From an uncultured Lachnospiraceae bacterium (lineage in GTDB: Bacteria > Bacillota > Clostridia > Lachnospirales > Lachnospiraceae): a stretch of DNA of 64,000 bases. Under the pieces are notes generated by a model. It had not been told where the DNA came from. It searched no databases and saw only the letters and a program-made list of their open reading frames with translations. The stretch is from NCBI GenBank assembly GCA_945919795.1, contig CAMEJJ010000004.1, positions 62,001-126,000 of the forward strand, read 5' to 3'. This document shows, one piece after another, positions 42,603 through 52,005 of this stretch. Positions within the stretch are counted from its first letter, which is position 1; every line of letters starts with the position of its first letter. The position numbers and the translations under genes are program-made.

Positions 42603-43925
42603 TCAAAATACCACTTCGATGGTGGTCCCCACTCCCGGTGCACTGTCTAACAAAATCTTTGCATCATGCAGTTCCACGATATGTTTGACAATCGCCAGTC
42701 CAAGTCCGGTTCCTCCCGTTGCCTTGGATCTGCTCTTATCCACGCGGTAAAAACGTTCAAACACTCTTTCCTGGTCGGAGGCCGGAATACCAATTCCATC
42801 GTCCTTTACAATCAAAACCGGCCGGTCTTTTTTAATCACGCGCACAATGACCTTACCACCCGGATTATTGTACCGAATTCCGTTCTGAACCAAATTTTCC
42901 GTCAGTTCCCGTATCATATCTTTGTTCCCCCGGATCATACAATGCTCGCCGGAAAACTCCAGCGAAATGTCCTTTCCGGCTGCACCGACTTTCAATCCCT
43001 CCATAAATTCATTGACCGCATCATAGAGATCAAATTCACTAAACTGCGGTTCCTTTTCACTCCGATCCAGTTCCGAAAGTCGAATGATGTCATTGATTAA
43101 TGCCAGAAGGCGATCGGAATTTTTGATAATTTCCTGGTAAAAGTGTTGTTTCTGATCTTCGGATACCATACCGCCTTGCAAGAGTTCAGCATATCCTGAT
43201 ATTGCCGTAAGCGGTGTCTTTAATTCATGCGATACATTAGCTGTAAAATCCTGTCTCGCTTTGGCCGCGGATAAAATATCCGTATGCTGCTTGCGAATGG
43301 TATTCGCAAACGGCTCCAGTTCCTTATAAGGTGTCTCTAATCCTGCATCTTCAATATGTTCTCCCATGGTCTCAATCGGCTTAATCAACTGTCTTGTCAG
43401 TACCGTAGAAAAAACAACGCAAATACTCATAATGCCGAGAATAATCAATAACGCAAGAGGAGCTGCCGATACAAATACTGCCCAGATACTGTCCGTATCC
43501 GTTGCGACACGAAGCACCGTTTCGTTATCCAGTAAAATAGCATAATAAAAGGTATTGCGGTTCATGGTATCAGATCTTCTGACAGACTCTCCTTCCCCAT
43601 ATAAAAAAGCATCTCTGATTTCCGGTCTGTCTAAATGATTTTCCAATGCCAAGGCATCCGTATCATTATCATAAAGAACCGTTCCGTCTGACGCAATCCA
43701 GGTCACACGAAGCTCATCCATATTGGTAGACAAATCAATTTGTTCCGTATCCTCATTCACCGCTTCAAAATAATGCGTATCTTTTAATAATTTTGCACTG
43801 ACTGACAAATCACGTTTTACCTGATCGGTAAAAAGGCCATAAAAAATGGAAGTAATCCCAACCATGGTAATAATAATTGCAAGTATTGCAATCCCAATCA
43901 TTCGGGTATTAATCTTTTTTTTCAT
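42603..43925 (-). CDS. phoR: PhoR-like sensor histidine kinase
   Basis: 440-aa membrane kinase. Two transmembrane segments (about 9-31 and 150-175) flank an extracytoplasmic sensor domain; a short HAMP-like linker, the HisKA motif ANVSHELKTPLT (His233) and an ATPase domain with NLVQNGIRYN, DDGIGIP and GTGLGLAIV follow. It lies in an operon with a PhoB-like regulator and a Na/Pi cotransporter under a Pho-box-like site, supporting the phosphate assignment. Confidence 0.88.
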   Translation of the reverse strand: MKKKINTRMIGIAILAIIITMVGITSIFYGLFTDQVKRDLSVSAKLLKDTHYFEAVNEDTEQIDLSTNMDELRVTWIASDGTVLYDNDTDALALENHLDRPEIRDAFLYGEGESVRRSDTMNRNTFYYAILLDNETVLRVATDTDSIWAVFVSAAPLALLIILGIMSICVVFSTVLTRQLIKPIETMGEHIEDAGLETPYKELEPFANTIRKQHTDILSAAKARQDFTANVSHELKTPLTAISGYAELLQGGMVSEDQKQHFYQEIIKNSDRLLALINDIIRLSELDRSEKEPQFSEFDLYDAVNEFMEGLKVGAAGKDISLEFSGEHCMIRGNKDMIRELTENLVQNGIRYNNPGGKVIVRVIKKDRPVLIVKDDGIGIPASDQERVFERFYRVDKSRSKATGGTGLGLAIVKHIVELHDAKILLDSAPGVGTTIEVVF

Positions 43926-44590
43926 TCAATCACATATCCTACATTTCTGACTGTTCTGATTCGGGAACCATAGTCTCCCAGTTTTTGTCTGAGTGTTTTA
44001 ATATGCATATCCAGCGTTCTGGATTCACCTTCATAGCTGATTCCCCAGATGTGATCCATGATAGTATCTCTGGACATTACCATACCTTTGTTGATCAAAA
44101 GCAGTTGCAACAGTTCATATTCTTTAAAAGTCAGCTCAACAATTTCATCATCTACCCTGACTTCCCGCTTTTCATTGTTGATTGTAAGACCATCTAAAGA
44201 CAAAGTCTTAATTTCCGGCGGCTCGGTTCTGCGAAGTAACGCCTTCACTCTCGTGATGAGTTCCATAACAGAAAACGGTTTCTTAATATAATCATCCGCT
44301 CCGTCTTCTAACCCTCTTACCAAATCCAGTTCGGTCGTTTTTGCCGTAACCATAATCACCGGCACTCTCTTAATGTCTGCGTTTTTTCGGATTTTTCTGA
44401 CAATATCATAGCCACTCTCATCCGGAAGCATAACATCCAATAAGATTAAGTCCGGAAAAACATCTTCCATTTTTTTATAAAAACTCTTTGCGTCCGGAAA
44501 TCCCACAACCTTATGACCTGCATTCATAAGAGCAAACTCTTCGATTTCCCGGATACTTTCATCATCTTCCACAATATATATCAATGACAT
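43922..44590 (-). CDS. phoB: PhoB/PhoP-like response regulator
   Basis: 222-aa OmpR-family regulator. The receiver domain has acidic pocket EDD (8-10), phospho-acceptor Asp52 and switch Lys in IKKPF. The C-terminal winged helix contains LTFKEYELLQLL and RTLDMHIKTLRQKLG. The stop overlaps the kinase start by four bases. By context it controls the phosphate genes at 44.6-51.8 kb. Confidence 0.88.
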   Translation of the reverse strand: MSLIYIVEDDESIREIEEFALMNAGHKVVGFPDAKSFYKKMEDVFPDLILLDVMLPDESGYDIVRKIRKNADIKRVPVIMVTAKTTELDLVRGLEDGADDYIKKPFSVMELITRVKALLRRTEPPEIKTLSLDGLTINNEKREVRVDDEIVELTFKEYELLQLLLINKGMVMSRDTIMDHIWGISYEGESRTLDMHIKTLRQKLGDYGSRIRTVRNVGYVIE

Positions 44591-44602
44591 GTTCTTTCTC
44601 CT

Positions 44603-46399
44603 CTATGCTTCTGACTTTATTTTAGCATCATCCTTTTTAAAACGGTACCTCTTAATTAAAATATCATACTCCTCACGAAAAGCTTCCTTTTCTTTTTCCG
44701 GCATCGTTTTGAAATACTCATGTGTATTAAATACATCTTCAAAGATTGTAATCAGGCAGGCCGCAATATTGGAACAATGATCGGATACCCTTTCTAATCC
44801 GGTTAACACATCTTCTAATATAAAGCCCATTTCGATGGTGCATTTTCCTTTTTGCAGTCTCTTGATATGATGCTCCTTGATGCGTTTTGTCAGACTGTCG
44901 ATAACTTCTTCCAAGGGCTCTACATGTGCTGCCTTTTCAACACTTTCCTCACAAAAACTTTCGGTCGTCAGATTACAGATATCCCGTACAGCCTGACTGA
45001 GTACCTTGATTTCATCCTTTGCATTTTTAGAAAAAGACAGGCCTTTTTCATGAATTTCTTTTGCTGACTGAATGATATTGAGTGCATGATCAGAGATCCG
45101 TTCAAAATCACTGATACTGTGCAAAATAATGGACAGGGTCTGACTGTCGTTTTTAGATATATTTTTACCGGAAAGCTTTACCAGATAAGTTCCCAGCACA
45201 TCTTCATAATGGTCAACAACATTTTCCAGCCGGATGACCTCTTTTGCTTTTTCTTCATCATAGGAATATAAAACATCTAAAGAGGTCAAAATTGCCTGTT
45301 GTGTAATCTGCGCCATCTCCCGGACTTTGCCACGACAAAGTTCCATAGCAAAAGCCGGTCTTTCCAAGAATCTTTCATCAATACTGATATTCTCATATTC
45401 CAAAGCCGGAGCCTTTTCTTCTTTCTCCGGAATTGTGAGCTCAGCCAGTTTTACCAACTGATTGGAAAACGGATACAAAACAATGGTTGCTCCAATATTA
45501 AACAGGGTATGAATTAATGCAATTCCCGCAACATCGGCAGCTTTTGAAAGAAATCCAAAATGCAGAAAGGAATTGAGAAGATAAAATCCGACCATAAACA
45601 GACAGGTTCCGATTAAATTAAAATACAGATGAATCATGGCTGCGCGTCTTGCATTTTTGCTTGCACCAATCGCTGAAATGATACTGGTAATACATGTTCC
45701 GATATTCTGTCCCATAATAATCGGGATTGCAACGGCATATGGCACCGCACCCGATAGACAAAGCGCCTGTAAAATTCCGACAGATGCGGATGAGCTTTGA
45801 ATAATGGCTGTCAGAATAGTACCGATTGCCATTCCTAAGAGTGGATTGGAAAATGCAGTCATCATTCCGGTAAACGTCGTATTATCAGCAAGACCGGAAA
45901 CGGATGCACTCATCGTCTCCATACCAAACATCAGCACAGCAAAACCAAGCAGAATATTTCCCGCATCCTTTTTTCTGGATTCATCCTTACTTGTCATAAC
46001 CAAAATAATACCGACAGCCGCAAGGATTGGTGAAAAAGAGGACGGTTTTAACATCGCAAGAAATAAATTGCTGCCGCTAATTCCGCTCAAAGACAAAATC
46101 CAGGATGTAATGGTGGTGCCAATATTGGCACCCATAATAACTCCAACTGCCTGCACTAAATGCATCAGTCCGGAGTTGACAAAACCGACCACCATAACTG
46201 TCGTAGCGGATGATGACTGAATTACTGCCGTTACAACAGCACCCAGTAAAACCGCAAATATTTTTTTGGATGTCAGCTTCTCCAAAATAGTTTCCAATTT
46301 GCCGCCCGCCATTTTCGACAGACCGTTTCCCATAGTACTCATCCCGTATAAAAACAGGGAGAGACCGCCAATCATACTTAATACATTAAAAATATCCAT
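44603..46399 (-). CDS. Na/Pi cotransporter with PhoU-like C-terminal domain
   Basis: 598-aa type II sodium-phosphate cotransporter (NptA/YjbB class). Two inverted QSSSA-containing repeats (VIQSSSATTVMVVGF; IIQSSSASVGILQAL) form the transport core in about residues 1-310. A PhoU-like helical domain covers about 340-580. It is the first gene of the operon with the PhoB/PhoR pair, and a Pho-box-like repeat lies upstream. Confidence 0.92.
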   Translation of the reverse strand: MDIFNVLSMIGGLSLFLYGMSTMGNGLSKMAGGKLETILEKLTSKKIFAVLLGAVVTAVIQSSSATTVMVVGFVNSGLMHLVQAVGVIMGANIGTTITSWILSLSGISGSNLFLAMLKPSSFSPILAAVGIILVMTSKDESRKKDAGNILLGFAVLMFGMETMSASVSGLADNTTFTGMMTAFSNPLLGMAIGTILTAIIQSSSASVGILQALCLSGAVPYAVAIPIIMGQNIGTCITSIISAIGASKNARRAAMIHLYFNLIGTCLFMVGFYLLNSFLHFGFLSKAADVAGIALIHTLFNIGATIVLYPFSNQLVKLAELTIPEKEEKAPALEYENISIDERFLERPAFAMELCRGKVREMAQITQQAILTSLDVLYSYDEEKAKEVIRLENVVDHYEDVLGTYLVKLSGKNISKNDSQTLSIILHSISDFERISDHALNIIQSAKEIHEKGLSFSKNAKDEIKVLSQAVRDICNLTTESFCEESVEKAAHVEPLEEVIDSLTKRIKEHHIKRLQKGKCTIEMGFILEDVLTGLERVSDHCSNIAACLITIFEDVFNTHEYFKTMPEKEKEAFREEYDILIKRYRFKKDDAKIKSEA

Positions 46400-46543
46400 A
46401 GCATTTTCCTTTTCTACTTAGATTCATCTGCAATTACATCCAGTGCAATGGTTTCTAAATTACGATACCATTCACGAAGAATATCATTTAAAACGATTAC
46501 ACTAAAATCATATCTTCTGAAAGTAAAATGTATGGACTGTTTA

Positions 46544-46560
46544 TGTAAATTCTATGTAAA
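46544..46560 (-). promoter_or_regulatory. Pho-box-like repeats upstream of the Na/Pi operon
   Basis: On the minus strand TTTACA-N5-TTTACA, the spacing of Bacillus PhoP sites, with a further TTTACT downstream (46522-46527). It lies 145 nt before the cotransporter start. Confidence 0.6.
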
Positions 46561-46575
46561 ATTTTTACAAAAGTC

Positions 46576-47232
46576 TTACAGTACCTTATTTCCATTAACC
46601 TGTAACCGAAATTTGACACCTAACATTTCCGATGCTTTTCTGCACATCATCATTCTTCCCAAAAAAATATCAAAATACTCATACATGGTGCAGATTTTCT
46701 CATCAATCTCCAAGGAAAGAACAATCAGTTTTTTCTCCGGCAGGATTTCCAAATCCGATTTTGTAACCGCATAATTTACACGGTCATGAACATCAAAACT
46801 CGCTTTCGGTTTTTCCCTGACGCGGTTTCTTCTCACATCAGTTTTATCAGCAATAATCAAAGCTGCGGAAATATCATCAAGGGCTACACCGGTTGACTCA
46901 TCATGATGGCTGATTGCCGAAACAATCGTCAGCCTGTCTTTTTCGTCCAGATCGGTTTTCTTCAAAATATCATATGCCAGAATTGCCCCATATTCCGCAT
47001 GATGACTTCGGTTAATGGCATTTCCGATATCATGCATATAACCGGCCATCTTTGCCAGTTCTATCCGGCTTTTTTTATAGCCAAGTTTTCTTAAAATATC
47101 CGCTGCCCTGATTGCTACCAATGCCGCATGCGCCTGGGAATGATCCGTATATCCCAATACTCCCAGATTGCTGTTTCCTTTTTCAATTAAAGCCTTAATC
47201 TCTTTATTTTCTTTTAGATCACTGTATTTCAT
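46576..47232 (-). CDS. HD-domain phosphohydrolase
   Basis: 218-aa HD-superfamily protein. The metal site is His67-Asp68 in YMHDIGNA, with an upstream TDHSQAH histidine and downstream RSHHAEYG and SHHDES histidines. ADKTDVRRNRVR follows. The superfamily hydrolyses nucleotides or phosphoesters; the substrate here is unknown. I start at ATG 47232, which overlaps the phoU stop (ATGA) with GGAGG 4 nt upstream, so it is coupled to phoU and probably regulated by phosphate. Confidence 0.82.
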   Translation of the reverse strand: MKYSDLKENKEIKALIEKGNSNLGVLGYTDHSQAHAALVAIRAADILRKLGYKKSRIELAKMAGYMHDIGNAINRSHHAEYGAILAYDILKKTDLDEKDRLTIVSAISHHDESTGVALDDISAALIIADKTDVRRNRVREKPKASFDVHDRVNYAVTKSDLEILPEKKLIVLSLEIDEKICTMYEYFDIFLGRMMMCRKASEMLGVKFRLQVNGNKVL

Positions 47233-47873
47233 TCGTCCTCCGTCTTTTTTAAGGAATAGATGACCCATTCTGCAATATTGGTGGCATGATCGCCAATTCG
47301 TTCAAAATACTTTGCAACCATCAAAAGATCCAGTGCATCCTCTGCATCGCCGGAGCCTTTCTGAATCAGGTTGATAATATCTTTTTTCACTTCGTCAAAC
47401 AACTGATCCACCACATCGTCATGCTCTATGACTTCTTTTGCTTTTTCCTTATTTCGCTCCACATAAGCCTCAATGCTGTGATTCAGCATAATGACGGTTT
47501 CCGTTGCCATTTTATTAATATGCTGAAATTTATCAATCGGACTTTCTTTTCCCATTAAAATTGTCATTTCGGAAATGTCGGCTGCGTGGTCACCAATTCG
47601 TTCCATATCGGTAACCATCTTCATAGCTGCCGTAACCGTTCTTAAATCTGTTGCAACGGGCTGCTGCTGTATTAAAAGATTAAAACAGATATTCTCAATT
47701 TTTTTCTGTGCATGATCGACCTGATCATCACCCTCCATGATTCTTTTTGCAAGTATATCATCCTTGTCGGTGAGAGCCTCAATTGCCATGGCTATGGAAT
47801 GCACAATCATTCTTCCCATGTCAATCATTTCTTTGTTCAGTTCACGGAGCTGTTCATCAAATCTGCTTCTCAT
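47229..47873 (-). CDS. phoU: Phosphate-uptake regulator PhoU
   Basis: 214-aa protein of two three-helix PhoU repeats, each with the metal-binding pattern (ERIGDHAADISE and ERIGDHATNIAE). It restrains the Pst transporter and the PhoR/PhoB system when phosphate is plentiful. It follows pstB after a 272-nt gap containing a short tandem repeat. Confidence 0.95.
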   Translation of the reverse strand: MRSRFDEQLRELNKEMIDMGRMIVHSIAMAIEALTDKDDILAKRIMEGDDQVDHAQKKIENICFNLLIQQQPVATDLRTVTAAMKMVTDMERIGDHAADISEMTILMGKESPIDKFQHINKMATETVIMLNHSIEAYVERNKEKAKEVIEHDDVVDQLFDEVKKDIINLIQKGSGDAEDALDLLMVAKYFERIGDHATNIAEWVIYSLKKTEDE

Positions 47874-47920
47874 AGTTACTCCCTTTCCGTTTCATTCTTT
47901 CCTTCTAATTCTTTTTTAAA

Positions 47921-48020
47921 ATTTCTCTGTTTCAACTATTTCTGTTTCTTTTTTCTGTTTCAATTATTTCTGTTTCATTTTTCTGTTTCATATTTCCTGT
48001 TTTATTTTTTCTGTTTGAAT
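47921..48020. repeat. 14-bp-period tandem repeat between pstB and phoU
   Basis: CTGTTT recurs seven times, at 47927, 47942, 47955, 47970, 47983, 47997 and 48011, with spacings 15, 13, 15, 13, 14 and 14. The minus-strand RNA reads as repeated GAAACAGAAA. The remainder of this 272-nt gap is A/T rich, and I see no terminator or gene in it. Confidence 0.7.
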
Positions 48021-48145
48021 TTTCATTCAATTCCGGATTATTTTTTGTATCTTATTTTCTATGAATCTCTTTCCTAGCATTCGTATAATGAATTTCTATC
48101 AAAACAGAAATCATTTAGTTTACATAACCTCAAAAATATCCGGCA

Positions 48146-48904
48146 TCATCCGAATCGACCCGTAATATATTCTTCCGTTCTCTTATCCTGCGGATAGGAA
48201 AAGATCGTTTTGGTTTCTCCGAATTCAACCATTTCTCCAACTAAGAAGAACGCTGTATAATCTGATACGCGGACTGCCTGCTGCATATTATGCGTAACAA
48301 CGACAACCGTATATTTCTTTTTTAAATCTTCCATCAGCTCTTCGATTTTTCCTGTTGAAATCGGGTCCAGAGCCGAAGTCGGTTCATCCATCAAAAGTAC
48401 CTCCGGCTCAACAGCAAGCGCTCTTGCAATACAGATTCTCTGCTGCTGTCCTCCCGAAAGACCCAAAGCGGATTTTTTCAGACGATCCTTGACTTCATCC
48501 CAGATTGCCGCACCTCTTAAGCTTTCTTCCACAATCCGGTCAAGTTCATGCTTGTTTTTTAATCCATGTACTCTCGGACCATAGGCAATGTTATCATAAA
48601 TACTCATCGGAAACGGGTTGGGTTGCTGAAATACCATTCCGATTTTTTTCCTTAAAATCGTTGTATCGATTCCTTTTTTATAAATATCTTCACCGTCGAT
48701 TTCCACAGTTCCGGTAATTCTTACATTGTCCACTAAATCATTCATTCTGTTTAATGTTTTTAAGAATGTGGATTTTCCGCATCCGGACGGACCGATAAAA
48801 GCCGTAATGGCTTTTTCCTGTATGTCCATATTCACACCTTTTAGCGCATGATTTTCACCATAATATAAGTTAAGATCCTGCACATGTATTTTTGTCTTAT
48901 CCAT
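48146..48904 (-). CDS. pstB: Phosphate ABC transporter ATPase
   Basis: 252-aa ABC ATPase. Walker [10 protein letters not shown] is at 38-46, the signature is LSGGQQQR, Walker B is VLLMDEP, and the switch histidine lies in VVTHNMQQA. It powers high-affinity phosphate import with PstSCA and starts 6 nt after pstA. Confidence 0.97.
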   Translation of the reverse strand: MDKTKIHVQDLNLYYGENHALKGVNMDIQEKAITAFIGPSGCGKSTFLKTLNRMNDLVDNVRITGTVEIDGEDIYKKGIDTTILRKKIGMVFQQPNPFPMSIYDNIAYGPRVHGLKNKHELDRIVEESLRGAAIWDEVKDRLKKSALGLSGGQQQRICIARALAVEPEVLLMDEPTSALDPISTGKIEELMEDLKKKYTVVVVTHNMQQAVRVSDYTAFFLVGEMVEFGETKTIFSYPQDKRTEEYITGRFG

Positions 48905-48909
48905 TCCTT

Positions 48910-49770
48910 CTAATCCTTTCTGCTCACATCAAAATGTCCGGTTAATACCTTTGTGGAAAGATTGATGATTAGTACAATAATCAAAAGAACCACTGCAATT
49001 CCGAATGCAGTATCAAAATCGCCTTCACTGGTCGCTGACAGATACATCTGTATAGTCAACGTTCCTCCGGACTGCATCGGCTTTTGTAAAAGTCCTTCGA
49101 TCCCTTTTGGTAAAAGCTTGGCACTGCCCGCTGTAAAAAGAAGTGCTGCCGATTCTCCCACAATTCTGCCGACGGCCAAAATGACACCTGTAATAATGCC
49201 GGGCATTGCGGAAGGGATTAAGATGGTCCGAATCATATGCCACTTTCCGGACCCAAGACTGATAGCGCCGCTTCTATATGAATTCGGAACTGTTTTTAAT
49301 GCTTCCTGAGTATTTCTGGTAATTAAAGGTAAAACCATTAAAATCAATGTCAGAGATCCGGTTAGGATAGAGTAACCAAGCCCCAGTTTTTCACCAAAAA
49401 ACATCATACCGAACAAACCAAAGATAATAGACGGAATTCCTGATAAAGTCTCTGTCGCATATTCAATCGTTGTCACAAGCTTACCCGGCTTTGCGTATTC
49501 ATTTAAGAAAATGGCAGAACCGATTCCAATCGGTGTTGCAATGATCATAGTAATAAAAATAATGATCAGAGTGTTGACGATGTTTCCGGCGATTCCCACC
49601 GTACCTTTCAGCACACTGGTAACCGATGTCAAAAAAGTCCAGTTCACGGTTTTAAAGCCTTTTATGAAAACATAACAAATGATTCCTACCAAAAGACAAA
49701 CCGAAAATGCGGAACATAAGTAAATGAAAAAAGCGGTGAGGCGGTCTTTTATCTGCCTGCTCTTTGTCAT
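48910..49770 (-). CDS. pstA: Phosphate ABC transporter permease PstA
   Basis: 286-aa permease with six hydrophobic segments and the binding-protein-dependent EAA-like loop ([20 protein letters not shown]). Its start overlaps the pstC stop by one base. Confidence 0.95.
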   Translation of the reverse strand: MTKSRQIKDRLTAFFIYLCSAFSVCLLVGIICYVFIKGFKTVNWTFLTSVTSVLKGTVGIAGNIVNTLIIIFITMIIATPIGIGSAIFLNEYAKPGKLVTTIEYATETLSGIPSIIFGLFGMMFFGEKLGLGYSILTGSLTLILMVLPLITRNTQEALKTVPNSYRSGAISLGSGKWHMIRTILIPSAMPGIITGVILAVGRIVGESAALLFTAGSAKLLPKGIEGLLQKPMQSGGTLTIQMYLSATSEGDFDTAFGIAVVLLIIVLIINLSTKVLTGHFDVSRKD

Positions 49771-50666
49771 TATTCCCCCACCCCTTTCTTACGTGCTTTT
49801 AAAAGAATAAAGTTTACAATCATAATAAAGATATACAGTACCAGACCGACAGAAAACAGAACCTGTCTATGTAATCCCTGTGCATATCCCATCTCACTTA
49901 CAATCTGTGTCGTTAAGGTTCTTACGGAATTAAACGGCAGAGGAATATTTACGGCTCCACCTGCAACCATATTGATTGCCATAGCTTCTCCCAAAGCTCT
50001 TCCGATTCCCAAAACCACACCTGTCAGTATTCCGGATTTTGCAGCCGGTATGACAACCTGAAAGATGGTCTGCATCTTCGTTGCGCCCAGAGCCAGTGAA
50101 GCCGAACGCAAATTGTCGGGCACTGCTTTTAAGGAAGAGGTACTGACACTGATTACTGTTGGCAAAATCATAATTGCCAGCACAATAATGGCAGAAAGCA
50201 TATTGGCACCACCGGTAAACTTATGAGATGAATTACTTCCAAAAACGGACTTTTCCAATTGATACATCCACGGGTTTAAGACCATCATACCAATCAATCC
50301 GTAAATAACAGAAGGTATGGCTGCTAAAAGTTCTACCGCTCCTCTTACTACACTTCCAAGATGTTTTCCTGCAATCTCCGACAAAAAAACTGCGGTAAGC
50401 AGTCCAATCGGCACTCCGATCAGTACGGATGCAAATGTTCCGACAACCGAAGATAAGATAATATATAAAATACCGTATGAGGGTTCTTTTGCCGTAGGCG
50501 CCCATTTTGTTCCAAATAACAGTTCAGAAACTCCAACTTTTTGAAAAGTTGGAGCTCCTTTCATAAACATATATAGGGTTATGGAACACACGGCAAAGAT
50601 TGCAATCACGGCACATATCATAAAAATGATTTTGGCTGTTTTTTCAATTATTGCCTTTTTTTTCAT
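49770..50666 (-). CDS. pstC: Phosphate ABC transporter permease PstC
   Basis: 298-aa permease with six hydrophobic segments and an EAA-like loop (SSLKAVPDNLRSASLALGATK). It has the PstC hallmark FGTKWAPT near the N-terminus and lies 10 nt after pstS. Confidence 0.95.
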   Translation of the reverse strand: MKKKAIIEKTAKIIFMICAVIAIFAVCSITLYMFMKGAPTFQKVGVSELLFGTKWAPTAKEPSYGILYIILSSVVGTFASVLIGVPIGLLTAVFLSEIAGKHLGSVVRGAVELLAAIPSVIYGLIGMMVLNPWMYQLEKSVFGSNSSHKFTGGANMLSAIIVLAIMILPTVISVSTSSLKAVPDNLRSASLALGATKMQTIFQVVIPAAKSGILTGVVLGIGRALGEAMAINMVAGGAVNIPLPFNSVRTLTTQIVSEMGYAQGLHRQVLFSVGLVLYIFIMIVNFILLKARKKGVGE

Positions 50667-50676
50667 ATTCTGCTCC

Positions 50677-51603
50677 TTATTCCGGAATAATCAGTCCAAC
50701 CTGTGAAATAACAGCTTTTCCGTTTTCAGATTTAATATAATCAAACCATGTTTTTACTAAATCGTTCTGAGCAGAAATTTCTCCGTTGGTAGCCATAACA
50801 AAAGGTCTGGAAAGCAGATAGTTTCCTGCAAGAATTTTTTCTTCTGTAGGCTCTATACCGTCGATAGAGATAGCGATGACACTATCATCTACAACATCCA
50901 GTGAAACATAACCAATGGCGCCGGGTGTGGAAGCTACTTTTGCTAATACAGCACCTGTTGAATCTAACTCCTGTGCATAAGCGCAGTTATCAGCTACTTC
51001 CAACAATTCTTCAAAAGCATCTCTTGTTCCGGAACCTGCTTCACGTCCAATTACAACAATGGCTTCATCTTTTCCGCCGAGCTCGCTCCAGTTTGAAATC
51101 TCGCCGGTATAAATTTTTGCAAGATCTTCTGCTGAAATATCTGTAACAGTATTTTCTTTATCTTCAATTACGGCAATACCATCGATAGCTACAACGTTTT
51201 CAACGGCTCCGCCGGAAAGCTCTTCATCTTTTAAATGTCTGGATGAGTTACCGATATCAACACTGCCTGAAGCAAGAGATTCAAGTCCGGCACCGGAACC
51301 TGTATATTCTACAGTAACGGTAATTCCGGGATATTTTTCCATAAAGCTTTCTGACATAGCCTCACAAAGTTTCTCCATGGAAGTAGATCCTGCAAGCGAA
51401 ATTGTTCCGCTAAGGTTTGCTGCATCCTCAGTCTCTGTTTCTTCCGTTGCCTGTGTATCTTCTTCTGTTTCCTGAGTTTCAACTACTGTTGTTTCTGTCT
51501 GCTCTGTTGTTCCTGTTGTCTGTGTCTCATTGTTTCCACATCCTGTCAAAGCTGCGGTCAAAAGACCGGTTGCACATAAAACTGCTAATAATTTTTTCTT
51601 CAT
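50677..51603 (-). CDS. pstS: Phosphate-binding lipoprotein
   Basis: 308-aa extracytoplasmic binding protein. The signal peptide ends in lipobox LTGC with Cys22, followed by a low-complexity Thr/Glu linker (about 25-55). Phosphate-site motifs are AGSTSMEKL, TGSGAGLESL and GREAGSGTRDAFEEL. I start at ATG 51603 (MKKKLLAV), 9 nt after AGAGG; the in-frame start at 51642 would bury the signal peptide. It is first gene of the pst operon. Confidence 0.95.
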   Translation of the reverse strand: MKKKLLAVLCATGLLTAALTGCGNNETQTTGTTEQTETTVVETQETEEDTQATEETETEDAANLSGTISLAGSTSMEKLCEAMSESFMEKYPGITVTVEYTGSGAGLESLASGSVDIGNSSRHLKDEELSGGAVENVVAIDGIAVIEDKENTVTDISAEDLAKIYTGEISNWSELGGKDEAIVVIGREAGSGTRDAFEELLEVADNCAYAQELDSTGAVLAKVASTPGAIGYVSLDVVDDSVIAISIDGIEPTEEKILAGNYLLSRPFVMATNGEISAQNDLVKTWFDYIKSENGKAVISQVGLIIPE

Positions 51604-51697
51604 AATGATAATCCTCTCTTCTTTCTTTCGTGATGCAGTCATATAATAGTTTTCTGCATCCTTTCGTTGAACTAAGCGCTTTTGTTTACTTTTCCAT

Positions 51698-51750
51698 CGT
51701 AATCACTTCATGTAAAATCCACTACCAGGGCAAAGTAAAAGGAATGTAAA
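51698..51750 (-). promoter_or_regulatory. Pho-box-like repeats upstream of pstS
   Basis: On the minus strand TTTACA-N5-TTTACT (51734-51750), then a further TTTACA (51711-51716) and a weaker ATTACG (51698-51703). The layout matches PhoP direct repeats of Gram-positive bacteria. A TATTAT-like -10 follows nearer the gene. Confidence 0.6.
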
Positions 51751-51761
51751 TTTTATTTGTG

Positions 51762-52003
51762 GATGGTGGTCGCTCTAACAGAAATAGATATCTTTGCCCG
51801 TGGAATTTGGCGAGGTTTCCTGGCATTTCTTAGCGGCATAAGCGAACAAAAATAATACCCGGTTTCAACTGTCTGAAGACGAAGTCTGAGTTTTGAAACC
51901 GGGTATTTAATATATACTTTGTGAGCATGCCGCTTAGAAATGCCGGAAACCGAAGTATGAAGCGGCAAAGATATCTATTTCTGTAAGGGCGACTGGCTAA
52001 TCA
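51762..52003. repeat. Long multi-tier hairpin repeat, copy 3
   Basis: 242-bp near-palindrome between the peptidase stop (52006) and the pstS Pho boxes. Outer arms include ACAGAAATAGATATCTTTGC and its complement. Middle arms GGTTTCCTGGCATTTCTTAG / CTTAGAAATGCCGGAAACC differ from copies 1 and 2 but still pair. The core stem is AATACCCGGTTTCAA / TTGAAACCGGGTATT. Confidence 0.85.
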
Positions 52004-52005
52004 TT

